A stretch of 64,000 nucleotides of DNA from Dipteris shenzhenensis (GCA_047967505.1 CM106539.1), one strand, 5' to 3'. Numbered from the stretch's first letter, positions 11,338-22,600 are shown. The notes: a model not told the origin generated them from the sequence alone. A program made the numbers and translations.

Positions 11338-11714
11338 GGACTCTTTCGAGCTGGATTATTCACATGGTGGTGGTTCTTGCAATGGTGAGAATCGACTTTT
11401 GAGTGTGCTGACCCTGAGGATGCCAAGCTGGGTATGGAGGTCGACAAGATGCTATTTGAGGCAACGTCTTTAGGCTCAGGGTGAGCTTGTAGGACTCTTC
11501 TTGATCTCAAGATCATGTGTTCATTGGCACATTTGAGGCCCCAACTCTAGCCACAGTAGAGAAGGGTCCAGGGACAACGTCCCGACGGGGTGCGAAAGCA
11601 GTGCCCTAGTGATTTTTTTTGCAAAATGGGGTTTATTTCAATGCAATTTTGCATGCAAATTTCATTATTTCTTGATGCTCGAGGTCCCAATTTTCATGTG
11701 CTTTTTCTTGATTT
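11338..11714 (-). mobile_element. G1: sequence upstream of gag
   Basis: This lies between the gag start and the tandem array and is taken to be leader. No primer-binding site or LTR boundary was identified for G1, so its 5' end is not resolved. Confidence 0.4.
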
Positions 11715-12240
11715 TTGTGTTCCCAGAGCTATCCCTATGGCCGTGGTGGGGATACGGCTATGGCGATGACCCATGGGGATAGAGCTATGGTGATGACCCG
11801 TGGGGATAGAAAGTCGACGAGATAGAGTTAAAGCAACGGCCAGTGGGATAGAGTTATGGTGATGACCCGTGGGGATAGAGATAAGGCAAAAACTAGTGGG
11901 ATAGCCTTATAGCACCGGGTCAATGCATGTTTGCCCGATGGGATAGAGTTATGGCGATGACCGTGGGGAAAAGACTATGGCAACGAGTCAACACCTATTT
12001 GGCCAGTGGGATAGAGCTATGGTGATGACCCGTGGGGATAGAGCTAAGGCAACAATCGATGGGATAGCCTTATGGCATCGGGTCAATGCATGTTTGATCA
12101 GCGGGATAGTTGACTGACAGTAATTAATTAGGGGGGTGGGTTAGGTACTGACATGTGTCAAGTCATGGGGATAGGGCTAAGGCAATGGGTCAATAGAGTT
12201 TGATCAGCGAGATAGGGATATGGTGGCCACGGTCGAATTT
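11715..12240. repeat. G1 leader: tandem repeat array, GGGATAGAGCTATGG units
   Basis: Units of the form GGGGATAGAGCTATGGTGAT and related forms repeat every few tens of bases. A higher-order repeat of about 163 bp is visible: the block from 11843 recurs from 12006, including a shared CGGGTCAATGCATGTTTG. G2 carries a different array at the equivalent place. Confidence 0.75.
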
Positions 12241-12249
12241 GCATTTAGT

Positions 12250-13203
12250 GGGGGGGGAACCTCCATAATGATCTTTATTTTGTCCATGTCAGCTGCTGCA
12301 ATCCCATGTCGAGAGACTATGCGTTCCAAGACTACTCCATGTGTGATTGGGAATTGGCACTTGAGAGGATTCAAAGAGATTCCATACTCCCTACATTTTT
12401 TTTAGTACATCTTCAAGGCATTTCAAGTGATCCTCATTTCTTGAATGTATGCACAAGTCATTGAGGGAGACTTGTAGGAATTTGTTCAAAAATGCTCGAA
12501 AAGTTGTTGAGTCATTGCATAATCCAAATGGCACAACTCTATATGCAAAAATTCCCCATTCAATGGTAAATTTTGTCTTTTCTTGATCTGCAGGAGTGAT
12601 CTGGACTTGATTGTACCCGCTAAACCCATCCAAGAAGCTATACACTGGCTTTAGACCTAGCTACCTTTCTAAATTTGTTTCAATCAATGGTAGGGTGTAA
12701 TGATCTCTGATTGTTGTTGCATTGACATTCTTGAGATTCATGTATACTCTGAGCTTCTTGTTTTTCTTAGGAACAATCACAATTGGTGACACCCAATTGG
12801 TATGCTCGATCTCATAAATGAAACCAATATCCAAGATTTTTTCTAGTTCTTCATAGACATGGGTGCCATACTTGGGATTTGTCCCTATAGGGTCCACATA
12901 CCTTAGGTTTGGATCCTTCCGTATGCTATGTACTACAACTTTAAGGGAAATCCCTTTCATTTCCTTGTAGGACCAAGCCATGCAGTCTCTATATTCCATC
13001 AGCAATGCTTTTAATCCTTTTTCATCTTCTAGAGTGCACTCTTTGCCAATGTATATAGGCTTTTCTTCTTCTCTATCCAAGGCAAGATTCAATTTTCTTG
13101 TCTTGGCTGGTCCTTCATACACTGGGGTATCCTCAGTATTCTCTTTTTCCATGAGCTCTGATTTCCTGACTGGCTTGGACATTGCTACTGTTGCTTCTCC
13201 CAT
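12250..13203 (-). pseudogene. G3: Ty3-gypsy reverse transcriptase
   Basis: The frame has the linker DCMAWSYKEMKGI, then FIYEIEHTNWVSPIVIVPKK, KLRVYMNLKNVNATTIRDHY, YSFLDGFSGYNQVQITPADQ, KTKFTIEWGIFAYRVVPFGL and, after a break near 12400, CREYGISLNPLKCQFPITHG. These are gypsy RT blocks 1-4 and the thumb. The catalytic Y-x-D-D block is altered: the sequence reads DLCIHSRNEDHL where Y-I/V-D-D is expected, so the active site appears lost. The frame stops abruptly in a poly-C run near 12250, where the G1 leader begins. Confidence 0.85.
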
Positions 13204-13232
13204 GGTGTAGTTTTTGAAGTAATCAGGAAACC

Positions 13233-13716
13233 TTAGGCCATCATGGAAGTTTGAGGTGCTTGCTTGGCTGCTAGCACTATTGGATGTTGTGGAGATGTTT
13301 GGTCCAATTCACATGTGTCTCCTTGCTCTTCTTTTTTGTGAGTCTTCACCATTTCACTCTTCATTCTCACATTGGGTTTAAACTTGCAAAGTTTTTTGCT
13401 TTGTGAGACTAGTGATGGATTTTCAATAGGAGTCTGACTCCCAAGGAGTGGTTCTTCAGCCATACATGCACCTTCAAGCCGTTTAGGATCCCATTCAAAA
13501 TTTGGAGACTCAAGAACTTTTGTGGGCTTTGTCAAATACAATTCCCCCACTTTGGTCTGCATCCTTTCAAATTCATTAAAGTGCTCTATCTTGGCCTTTT
13601 GGCATTGCACACCCTCCCTATTTTTCCTTGACCGATTGCTATTTGCTAGTGTCAGAGGGTCTATCTTCGGGTATTTTATGGCCATGAGTGCCTATAGGAT
13701 TGCTAAGTCATTTTAA
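13233..13716 (-). pseudogene. G3: protease-RT linker
   Basis: A 150-residue open frame (including IEHFNEFERMQTKVGELYLT) sits between protease and RT. A few bases of overlap or frameshift separate it from the RT frame at 13203. No domain was recognised; its position and composition fit the spacer in plant gypsy pol. Confidence 0.5.
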
Positions 13717-13993
13717 AATACTTGACCTTCCAAAGTGGCATTATCAGCTTCTATTTCTAGGTCCCAATCAAAGTCTGCACCATAACCTTCTATTATGGCC
13801 TCTTCAGGATCACTGCCCCACTCAACACTTGCCATGAAGAATGGCACTTCCACGTCATCTAATTTGTCATCACAGATTGGTGCTTCTAGTTAGATCATTT
13901 GTGCATCCACATCTAGCAACATTGCATGTGTTGTTTTAGAGTTATCTATTTATGCCTATATTCAATTGTTGATGTCAATTTGCATATCCCCTT

Positions 13994-14206
13994 CTATGGG
14001 TTTTTGTACATTTGAAGGTAAAGGGGATGCATGACTCGTGGCTGTAGTGGAAGAAATGTCCTCAATATTTTTGGGAATAGTGGGTTTGATTTTCCCTTTC
14101 TGGAATTGATCTTGACAGTGGTTTCCTTGTTTTGGATTGTGATCCGATTAGTGCCCCAATCATGGAGTACCAAAGCTTCATAAAGCCATGGCCTTCCCAA
14201 CAATAA
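13994..14206 (-). pseudogene. G3: C-terminal end of gag-pol protease
   Basis: The frame reads LLLGRPWLYEALVLHDWGTN and RITIQNKETTVKI, the I-L-G-R-x-W-L end of a retropepsin, collinear with G1's ILERPFLHMEGLIHDWHSN. Its upstream part is lost at about 14207, where a plus-strand gypsy LTR is joined. The shared bases AAGGCCAAAA at the junction suggest a microhomology-mediated break. Confidence 0.7.
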
Positions 14207-14569
14207 GGCCAAAAGTCGACTTTGGTCTTCATTGTGTACTTGCAACTTTTGGGAATAGAAGCTCTCTCTTTCTCTACATTCTCTTACATTGAGTCTTCTT
14301 AATTCCTCTTGCTAAGTTGTCTTGTGATTGCCACTATCCCCCTCCCCCATTCTCTCCTTCCTCTTGCTCTCATTCTCTTCTTCCTCTCCCTTCCTCTTTT
14401 CCCCTCTCTCCTTTCTCCCTCGTGGAATCACTTGCACACAATCTGATAGATGTGTGGCTGACACAAGCATGAATCTTGTGCATACGAAGCTCCTACAAGG
14501 AGTTTCTTGGGAGTAGTAGCTTTGATAGCCAAGATCCCCACGGCAAATGAGTCATTGCCAAACTACAAA
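14207..14569 (+). mobile_element. Gypsy LTR fragment in plus orientation
   Basis: This matches, in inverted orientation, the LTR at 20998-21554: it shares CTTTGGTCTTCATTGTGTAC, the pyrimidine-rich block and the TGCATACGAAGCTCC stretch. It covers roughly the last 360 bp and ends ACTACAAA where the other copy ends ACTACACA. It is followed by AATAC, the presumed target-site duplication. Confidence 0.75.
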
Positions 14570-14908
14570 AATACCATTGGGTCTATGTGTACCTAAGTGG
14601 AGTGGGTTGTCAAAGGTTTTAGTTACCTGCTAGGGTAGTCACACATGTGGGTACTATGTGGTAGTTAATTGTGATCACCTCCTTGCATGTAAGACACTAC
14701 AGGTGGGGTGCTTACTTAAAGTCTTGTACATGAATGTGAGAAACATCTTATTTAAAGTAGAGTCTTTCCCTTGCCTATTTAAAGTCTTATAAATGAGAGT
14801 GTGAAACGCCTTAGTGAGTTGTATTCTCAATACAAACTTTGTGTTTCTTTATGACATATTGTCTCTCATCTTCTTTCCATTTTAGCTTGACTCTCTAAAT
14901 TTTATCAG
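14570..14908 (+). mobile_element. Tail of a copia LTR in plus orientation
   Basis: From CATTGGGTCTATGTG to CTAAATTTTATCA it matches the minus-strand LTR at 23721-24027, including GTGAGTTGTATTCTC and TTTTAGCTTGACTCTCTAAA. The first 28 or so bases of the LTR are missing here; they are present at 21555-21587. An internal duplication of the TTTAAAGTCTT segment makes this copy slightly longer. Confidence 0.75.
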
Positions 14909-15779
14909 GACAGATGTTTTTGTAGCTCTATCGTGAGTTTCTAGAGTTGTTGGTTTTCCTCTTTGAGGTCCTTGATCTGCTATTGAAGACATAGAACCTG
15001 TGCGTTTATTCTAGTATGAGTCAATGAGGGGGAAGCCACTACTTGATCAAATGACTTCACCTTCTTGCTACCCATAATGTCCAAGATGAGGTTGGCTATT
15101 CATATAGGGGACCTGGTAAAGTAGTGGGTCAGCTTCAGCATTAGCACAGTGACTAGCATTATTAAAGCAATGACTAGCATTAGCAGTGGATTAAAGCAAC
15201 GACTCGGCATTAAAATAAAGCCCAGGGTTCGTGTTATAATAGGAGCGGTGGTTGGCGTTAGCATGATAGCATGTCACTACATTAGGAGTCGAGGTGTTAG
15301 TGTTATAGCAATGGGTGGCATTAATATAGTAGTAGCAACCAGCATTAAGTCAGTCATTGTGTTATCCGCATAGCATTGAGTGGGTCAGTCATCGCACTAT
15401 CAGCCGCTCATTGCGTTATCCTTATAGCATTGACTTGATTTTGTGGGCCCTTTTTTAGAATCTAATTGATTGAGTGACTACCCTAGACTTCACCTAAGTG
15501 GGTGTAAGTGCATGTGGAGTGATGTGGATGATGCATCATTGAAAATTAAAAGTGTTATGATGTAAGTCTGGTGGTGTTGAGTGAGTGACTTGGTGAACGG
15601 AATACAAGTGGACACGTGGACCCTAACCACCTAGTTGGGATGGACTAAACCTTTGTGGAGTGGAGGACTTTCCAAAGGATAGTGTGGACTCCCTTTCACC
15701 AAAAAATGAAGTGGACTTGACCTTTCCTATTCTCACATAAACCAAATGCATGGACGATGGACTAGAAACTTTAAGTTTT
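14909..15779. other. No gene; gypsy-like repetitive DNA
   Basis: The stretch 15120-15440 contains irregular repeats of AGCATTA and TTATAGCATTGACT, like the larger array at 19513-20520. The remainder shows nothing recognisable. Confidence 0.5.
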
Positions 15780-16604
15780 CAAAGTACTTGGCATCTCTCC
15801 AGGTCGTGTACTTGCTCAACGAACTGTAAAGAGTGCGAAGAGCTACATCCTTGAAGCATGCATAAATGGTGTCGCAAGTTTGGTGGCATCAAATTGCTTT
15901 GATTGAACACCTTCCTGAACTGACTATAGAATTGCTTTAGGCTTAGCATAAACTTGCAGAATCCATCAAGTCCCTGAGGTTCTTGCAAGGGGATTGGTGC
16001 TCTCTTTCCCTATTTGTGGCATAAAAAGGAAGAGAGGTTCGTGTGGGTTTGTCCCCTTTTTAGGAATAGGTTCTTGTAGATCTACCATGTTCATTGTTGA
16101 TATTGAGACCAAAGTTGAGGCTACATTTGATGGGAGGTACTTCGGAACCCAGCGAGCCTCACCTTTTCCCTTTGCGTGTAGCAAGTTCTTGTGTTATTGT
16201 TCCATATTTAGGAATAGGTTCTTGTGTTGCTATCCCATGTTTAGGAATACGTTCTTGTGTAATTGCCATGGTTGCTCATGTAGCTAATTCTTGTAGCATG
16301 ATCAGACGAGGGTACAAGGCAGTTTCATGTGGCTGTATTTTAGCCGTATTTTTTTGTGAGGATTTAACAGCAGGTTCTTGTGTGTCTACCCCATTTTTAG
16401 AGGTAGGTTCTTGTGGTGCTACTGTGTCCTTTGCCATAGACGATATTGAGGGGTACCCACAGGAGACTTGCGAGCCTTAGGCACCCATAGGAGGTTGTGG
16501 CCTTGGTAAAATCCTTGAGCCTCCACAATTTCTTGGGAATCCCACCTGGATGGTGCTTCCATTGACCTTTTGTTGGCTTGCATCTTTGAGAATTGACTTT
16601 CCAC
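15780..16604 (-). pseudogene. G2: 3' protein with QEP repeats
   Basis: As in G1, a 33-bp minisatellite (plus-strand GGTTCTTGTGTTGCTATCCC, near 16039, 16071, 16186, 16219, 16252, 16375, 16408) encodes 11-residue units ending TQEP or similar on the minus strand. Upstream in the same protein is GFYQGHNLLWVPKA; downstream is a short frame with GLDGFCKFMLSLKQFYSQFR. Stops and frameshifts interrupt it. Confidence 0.6.
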
Positions 16605-16796
16605 GCTCGTGCAGATTGAGCCTTTGTGAGGGTAGGATAGAGTGGGTAGGCAAAGCTACATACTTACTATGGCCTTGCATGTCCTTAGAAGTTTAAGCCG
16701 GGGTTGTTTCATTTGGGAGCCGAAAGGGGTTCTTGCCCTTGTGTGTACTCAGTGCAACTGCAGTAGATCCATTGCCCTTTACAGCTATCACTGCAG

Positions 16797-17260
16797 TTAC
16801 TTTTGGAATAGTGTGACTATAGTGGATGAGGAAGCTTTTGGTGGGACTGTTGGAGTCATGGGTTGTCTGTTGGCCTTTTCTATGATAGGGAATGTTGGAC
16901 TAGAGGTTCCAACATCGATTGTTATGACCGAGGTGTGACCATCATTGGTTAGAGTTGTTGTGCATTCCCGCCAATCAATTTGGTCTTTAATGCCCAACAC
17001 CATGTCCTTCCAAGAATAACTTGTTCATCCATAGCACCTAATGGCATAACATAGAATCTAGTAGCCACACAATGGTTATTCATTAATAAAGGATTTTTTA
17101 TACAACCTATAGCAAGCGAGATTTTTTCCATTTATTGCACATATCATGACAGGCGGAGGTTCAAGAGTTAGCTTGAATGCCAAGAGTTGGGTGCACATCT
17201 CCTATGAAATCAAGTTGTGGCTGGCACCAAGATCGACAAAGGATTTGGCTGAGAATATGG
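16797..17260 (-). pseudogene. G2: second retropepsin-like domain, downstream of integrase
   Basis: The frame has SFVDLGASHNLIS (catalytic D-x-G-A-S), a break, then ISLAIGCIKNPLLMNNHCVA and MDEQVILGRTW, followed by IKDQIDWRECTTTLTNDGHT. The order D-G-A-S, about 75 residues, I-L-G-R-x-W is that of an aspartic protease of retroelements. It lies 3' of the integrase end (near 17470) on the minus strand, not between gag and RT. An A/E/Q-rich linker (MKQQAIEEE) connects them. Confidence 0.65.
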
Positions 17261-17469
17261 TCTCCTTGCACAACTGAAAATCCATCTACACCCTTGCGGG
17301 GGCAATGGTAAGATCTTCCATGGGGTTTAACGCTTCCATGGATGATTTACAAATTGTTATGAGCCCTAAGTTTTTTGCTTTGGTGTGACATACCCTCTCT
17401 TCTTCTATTGCTTGCTGCTTCATTTGAGTGACTTATTTTATAAGTTCTTTTTCTCAATGGAGGGCTTGT

Positions 17470-18690
17470 TATGTTTGAAATGTTAATGGGCCGTAGTAGC
17501 ACTTAAGCTTGCTACCATTAATATAACCATCCATTTCAATACCATCAAGGGTTGCAATTCTACATGATCCTTGAGGTGTGATTTCTACAACCTGATACAG
17601 ACCCATCCCTCAATATTTTAGCTTATGCTTGGTGTTTCTTATGCTATATACAGTGCAAGATCACCTTCCTTCAGGTCCTTGTTTTGAAGGTTGCATTCGA
17701 ACCATTTCTTGCGGCATAGCTTCTCAATTTTTATGCAATAAGCCGCCCTTAATCTCATTTCATGAAGCTTTTCAAGCTTGACTAACCTTTTAAGGATTGC
17801 CTCATATGATATCCAATCACTAATTGTGACTCTAAGTCTTGGAACAATAAAATGCATCGGCATAACTACCTCCAACCCAAACTCTAGGCTAAAGGGTTTA
17901 CACTTTGTAGCGAACTTGTATGCCATTCGATATGCCCATATTGTTGCAGTGAGTTTATGCTCCCAATCATCATAGCGACTGGCCTCAACCATGCATGTCA
18001 TTGTGTGGCACAAGATCTTATTTGAGATTTTGGCTTGACCATTTACTCAAGGGTAATAAGGTGTGTACTTTTGATGGACAATGAGGAACTCACTCATCAA
18101 TATACGAATTGTGTCATTTACAAAGTGTCCCTCCGTCATCACGATTTCAAGCAGAAGGCCAAAGTGGGAGATTACATTCTCATATAGGAACTTAGTGGTT
18201 ATTCTTACATCCGCCTTCCTTGTGGCCTTGGCCTCTGCCCACCTAGTCAAATAGTTTGTGGCCACTATAATGTAACGGACCTAGGTTCCTTTTGCAGCTG
18301 GATTAATTGGACCTACAGAGTCTATTTCCCACTTTTCAAAGGGTTGGTCCATGAGAACTCCGGTTAAAGGCATATAATCTTGGTTATAAGGTATAGAGAC
18401 TCATTGGTAGGGTTCATAGTGCTTAACAAATTTGGTTGCATCTGCAAAGAGTCTTGGCCACCATAATCCAACTTGCAATACCTTACGAGCCGTAAGCTCT
18501 CCCACAAAGTGACCACCTATAATGCTTGAATGAGATTTATCCAGAACCTCCATGAATTCATCTTCTCAAACACAGTGGCATATAAATTAGCTAAGAAATG
18601 TCCAATCTCCTGTACCCATTCCAAAATTAGACCAATCAAGAATAATGGGGCATCTGGAAGATCATCTTCCACTTCTATTGTTGGTTCCCC
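17470..18690 (-). pseudogene. G2: RNase H-integrase linker and integrase
   Basis: In order on the minus strand: DAPLFLIGLILEWVQEIGHF (linker), VLQVGLWWPRLFADATKFVK with YEPY in place of the zinc C-x2-C, KWEIDSVGPINP, VATNYLTRWAEAKATRKADV, FGLLLEIVMTEGHFVNDTIR, HQKYTPYYP, then SRYDDWEHKLTATIWAYRMA and YINGSKLKCYYGPLT. This is a complete gypsy integrase. Both zinc cysteines read Tyr, as G-to-A changes would produce. The frame is broken near 18265 and 18047. Confidence 0.8.
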
Positions 18691-19277
18691 ATTGGGAATT
18701 CAAGACATGTGATGCTCGAGTTTACTAGCCTCACCAATATGGGCCTTGGCATAGGTACGTTTACGTTAGGCCCTAGTTTATAAGATGTGGCCATGGGGAA
18801 GGGAGTACCCTCTAGAGATCCTCCCCAAGTTGTATACAAATTAGGATGAGGGGCCATTGAATATGGTAAGGTGTTCTACCAAATCCTATTTGATCATTCC
18901 CCTATCGTTCCTGACTTGGTGGCCAGAACCTAGGTACCCATGGCTCAGAAGTCCTCATGAAGGATGCTTCACCCTCATAGAAGTGAACAGCCATGCTCAC
19001 CTAAGACGAGCAAGGGATTTCTTTGAGCATTACCTGATACAAAAGTTAAAGGAGGTTCTTGCTGCTCTTTAGCCACTCTAGTTTGCTTAATGAAGGGATT
19101 GACTAGGTCCAGTTCAGACAAACCAAACCGTCCCATGAAATTGGAGAACGAATCCCTCAGATGCGAGGCTATAGTGGAAGCGATGGGGGATTGTGTCCTT
19201 ATAGAGCTAGAATTGGGAGCCATGGAGGTCCTAGGATTTGGGTTCAAGTTTTCTCCCATTTCAGCGTCAAAGCTCAT
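18691..19277 (-). pseudogene. G2: gag N-terminal region
   Basis: The start is taken at Met 19277 (MSFDAEMGENLN). HLRDSFSNFMGRFGLSELDL matches the gag helix of G1, and NLYTTWGGSLEGTPFPMATS corresponds to G1's Pro-rich block. At about 18690 the frame passes directly into the RNase H-integrase linker, so capsid, knuckles, protease and RT are deleted. Confidence 0.65.
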
Positions 19278-19512
19278 GGCATCATCCGAACTCGAGGACT
19301 CTATGTATGTGGGGGTGCATACAGAATGTCAACTTAATGTTGAGATCTTGCATGAATTGATAGTGTGGCAATCGATGGACCAATTAGGACATTTTTTGAA
19401 GCACTATCCTCTGGCTTGGGTTCAATACCTATCCCAGAACTCAGGTGCATGTGTCGCCCACTCAACCTGGCTACCTAGTGAGAATCAGTCACTGTGTCTT
19501 TCTGTCCCTTAA

Positions 19513-20520
19513 AGCAGCAGTAGTCACTATGTTAGCCTTAAAGTAGCGACTCACTGAGTCTTTGCGTTGTCAGTTGCCACTATGTTAGCAATATAGCAGC
19601 AATAGTCGTTGCATTAGCAATATAACAGAGTTACTGCATTAGCAATATAGCAGTAGTCATTGTGTTAGCAATATAGCAATGATTCTTACTATGACAGGTG
19701 AATATAGCAGTGTGACTGATAACTCAATGGGTGATTAAAGTGGGCAACTAATTAAAGCAATGAGGACTGGTTAACGTAGCAGGTCAAATATAGCAATGAT
19801 TCCTAATGCATCGAGTGGTGTGTCGCTGCATTAACTTTAAAGCGGGTTGACCTTTGAGGTGACAGTTGTGAGTTCATTAAATGCCACATGGTGTTAGGTG
19901 AGGTGGGTAGAGTGAGTGGACAACTATTTGTCCATGTGTCAATCGTCGCATTATAAAGCACGATTGGCTAAGTCGCTACATTATCCTTAAAGTAATGACT
20001 CATAGTCTGGATCCTTAAAGCAACAATAGTCACACTATGTTAGCCTTAAAGCAGTGACTCACTGAGTCTTTGCATTGTCAATTATCGCTACGTTAGCAAT
20101 ATAGTAGCAATAGTCATTCCATTAGCAATATAATAGAGTCGCTGCATTAGCAATATAGCAGTAGTCGTTGTGTTAGCAATATAGCAATGACTCTTAACAG
20201 GATGGGTGAATATAGTAGTGTGATTGATAACTCAGTGGGTGATTAAAGTGGGCAATTGATTAAAGGAACGAGGACTAGTTAACGTAGCAGGTCAAATATA
20301 ACAATGATTCCTAACGCATCGAGTTGTATGTCATTGCGTTAACTTTAAAGGGGGTTGACCTTTGAGGTGACAGTTGTGAGTTCATTAAATGCCACGTGGT
20401 GTTAGGTGAGGTGGGTAGAGTGAGTGGCCAACTGTTTGTCCATGTGTCAATTGCTGCGTTATAAAGCACGATTGGCTAAGTTGCTACATTATCCTTAAAG
20501 CAATGACTCATAGTCTGGAT
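19513..20520. repeat. G2 leader: 508-bp tandem duplication made of shorter repeats
   Basis: ACTATGTTAGCCTTAAAG at 19526 recurs at 20034, giving a period of 508 bp, and both copies end CATAGTCTGGAT (20001 and 20509). Within each copy ATTAGCAATATAGCAG recurs four or five times. It lies in the 1.7-kb leader between primer-binding site and gag. Confidence 0.85.
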
Positions 20521-20973
20521 ATATCACCAACTAGTTTTTGGTGCTCTCTAAGGATTTTTTAGTTTTTGTGCAGGGTTTGTGAGCATAATGGGATAGTATC
20601 TACCTATTCTACCTACTCAAATGAAGAAATTGCAAAAAACAACTTCTTGAAAGCAGTAAACAGGAGATTTTTGAAGGGGGTGGTGGCTGAGAACTCACCC
20701 ATACCTCAACTCAATTTGATCCAAACTCATTTTCAAGTGTTTTTGAGTGAGATTTGACACCACACACACTTTAGAAATCACTGAAACTAGCTATGCTTAC
20801 AATGTGATAGCAAAAAAGACTAAAAAATAAGCTCAAATGCTTGAAAAACACCCTCTGGGAAGAAATGACAGTTTCTACTTTTCCTACTACAAACTCACAC
20901 TTTTCTCCTCCAATCCTAGCATTTTGTAATGGGTGGGTAACGATAGAGAGCTTGCACACCTCGAACTCCCCGG
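20521..20973 (-). mobile_element. G2 leader downstream of the primer-binding site
   Basis: No ORF with family resemblance was seen. The stretch connects the tRNA-Asp site to the repeat array and is interpreted as untranslated leader. Confidence 0.5.
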
Positions 20974-20995
20974 CAATGGTGCTAAAAATGTGTAG
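20974..20995 (-). other. G2 primer-binding site (Asp-tRNA type)
   Basis: The minus strand reads TAGCACCATTGCCGGGGA, two changes from TGGCGCCGTTGCCGGGGA, the site complementary to the 3' end of Asp-tRNA used by many plant gypsy elements. It follows the LTR end ACTACACA with a short T run. This fixes strand and 5' end of G2. Confidence 0.75.
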
Positions 20996-20997
20996 TC

Positions 20998-21554
20998 CAA
21001 CGGGTGACTCACGTGTCATGGGAATCTTGGAAGAATGTCATCAAATCCTCTACTCCTGAGAAACTCCTTGTGGGAGCTTCGTATGCATAAGCCTCATGCT
21101 TGTGTCACCCAAGCCTCTACCAGATTGTGTGCAAGTGATTCCATGAGGGAGAAAGGAGAGAGGGGGGAAGAGGAAGGGAGAGGGAAGGAGGAGAATGAGA
21201 GCAAGAGGAAGGAGAGAATGGGGGAGGGAGATAGTGGCAATCACAAGACAACTTAGCAAGAGGAAGCAAGAAGAATCAATGCAAGAGAATGTAGAGAAAA
21301 AGAGAGCTTCTATTCCCAAAACTTGCAAGTACACAATGAAGACCAAAGTCAAAATTTTGGCCTTAAATACAATCCACCTTTTGAAAGGAGGGTTAACCCT
21401 TGTACTCCCATGTACCTCTCTCATTCTCATATTACAACCACTTGAGCCCATACGGCTCTCCAAGGCAAATGGCACATGATAATCCTCATGCTCTCTCCTA
21501 CCTCTCTACTTGCTATTGAAGTACATGAACTCTTAAGCATTGTGGTGGTTAACA
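20998..21554 (-). mobile_element. G2 5' LTR (gypsy)
   Basis: On the minus strand the LTR runs from TGTTAACCACCACAATGC to CCGTTGGACTACACA, about 557 bp, with TG...CA ends. The middle is a long pyrimidine-rich block (CTCTCTCC/CCTTCC). The right edge abuts GTATT, the reverse complement of the AATAC beside the plus-strand LTR fragment at 14570. Confidence 0.75.
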
Positions 21555-21749
21555 GTATTGGATGCTATGATCATCTGTTTTTCAACACGCTCCCTTGATC
21601 TAGCATCCATACCGAATAGGGTATGATTTCACCTAGGAACCACCACAAAGGGCTCAATCTATTTGATCATAAAGAAGTGTAAAACCACATAGTCTACATT
21701 ATACTTTCGGCACTCTCAAGATTGGCTTTAGGGTTGGGATGTAGCATCT

Positions 21750-22340
21750 TTATGACTAAGCTTCTCATCTCGCTACTTCTTGTGGCAATCCCTAATGACA
21801 TGTCTAGATCTTGTTGTCTAGATCATGTACAATAGTAGCAGATGCGTGGCTTGTTGACAAAGAGAGCTTGATCACCCAAACGTATAGTTTCTTTATCTTT
21901 TGAAGAGGTTGCATCATTCTCTTTTTGCTTGCCATTCTCCTATCTTGAAGCGACGATTCATGTCTCCTCCAAGATAAGGGTGGCAGAAACATCACTAAGA
22001 GTAAAGATAGATTGATTTCCAAGATCAGATACACATGCTTCATAAGTAATAGCCATGCTATCTACAAGGACAAACACATCTTCTTTGTCACTTATAGTCC
22101 CCCCAGCACTATTACATTAATCCACCAAGGCATGGATGTTTCCAATATGCTGGGCCAATTTCACTCCTTCATTCATTTTGATGCGATATATGTTCTTTCG
22201 AAGAAACAACCCAAAGGAAGCATTTACAGAAGAAGAAGCTTGAAAGCAAAGAAGCCTGCAAAGAGAAGAAGCCTCCAAGAAGAGAAGAGCTTGACCATAG
22301 ATGTGCATAATGGCTATAGAAAGCCACGACTAGCTTGAAA
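21750..22340 (-). pseudogene. Copia gag (UBN2-type) of the gag-only element
   Basis: The minus strand encodes LRKNIYRIKMNEGVKLAQHI and GNIHALVD, then SDKEDVFVLVDSMAITYEAC, VSDLGNQSIFTLSDVSATLI and LEETN, which is the copia gag core. A zinc knuckle follows in pieces: CYYC near 21840 and HVIRDCHK near 21795, separated by a frameshift. Gag packages the RNA; this copy is broken. Confidence 0.7.
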
Positions 22341-22564
22341 TAACAATAGCTCAAGAAAGCTTTAAAGGACCATCGCTGAAGCTGACAGCAATGTGAATAG
22401 AGCCGTGCTTCTTCTACTTTATTAACACATGGCTTACCTTATTTTTTGTCCTTATCACCAACAAGGGTCACATGGATTTCGTTCGTGTGGCCTTGCCCCA
22501 GATGGTGCGTAGAAAAGGGGGTGAATTGAAAGCTAAGAGAGAGAAAGAGAAGAAGAAGATGAAG

Positions 22565-22565
22565 T

Positions 22566-22599
<34 letters not shown>

Positions 22600-22600
22600 A
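22565..22600. repeat. (GA)n microsatellite followed by poly-G
   Basis: About 27 bp of GA repeat then nine G residues, inside the gag-only copia element. No hairpin motif like that of the LINE tails was seen beside it. Confidence 0.9.

Noticed and set aside
19513-20520. CRISPR-like regular repeats
   Set aside because: The repeats are diverged, unevenly spaced and inside a gypsy leader in a plant genome; there are no spacers or cas genes.
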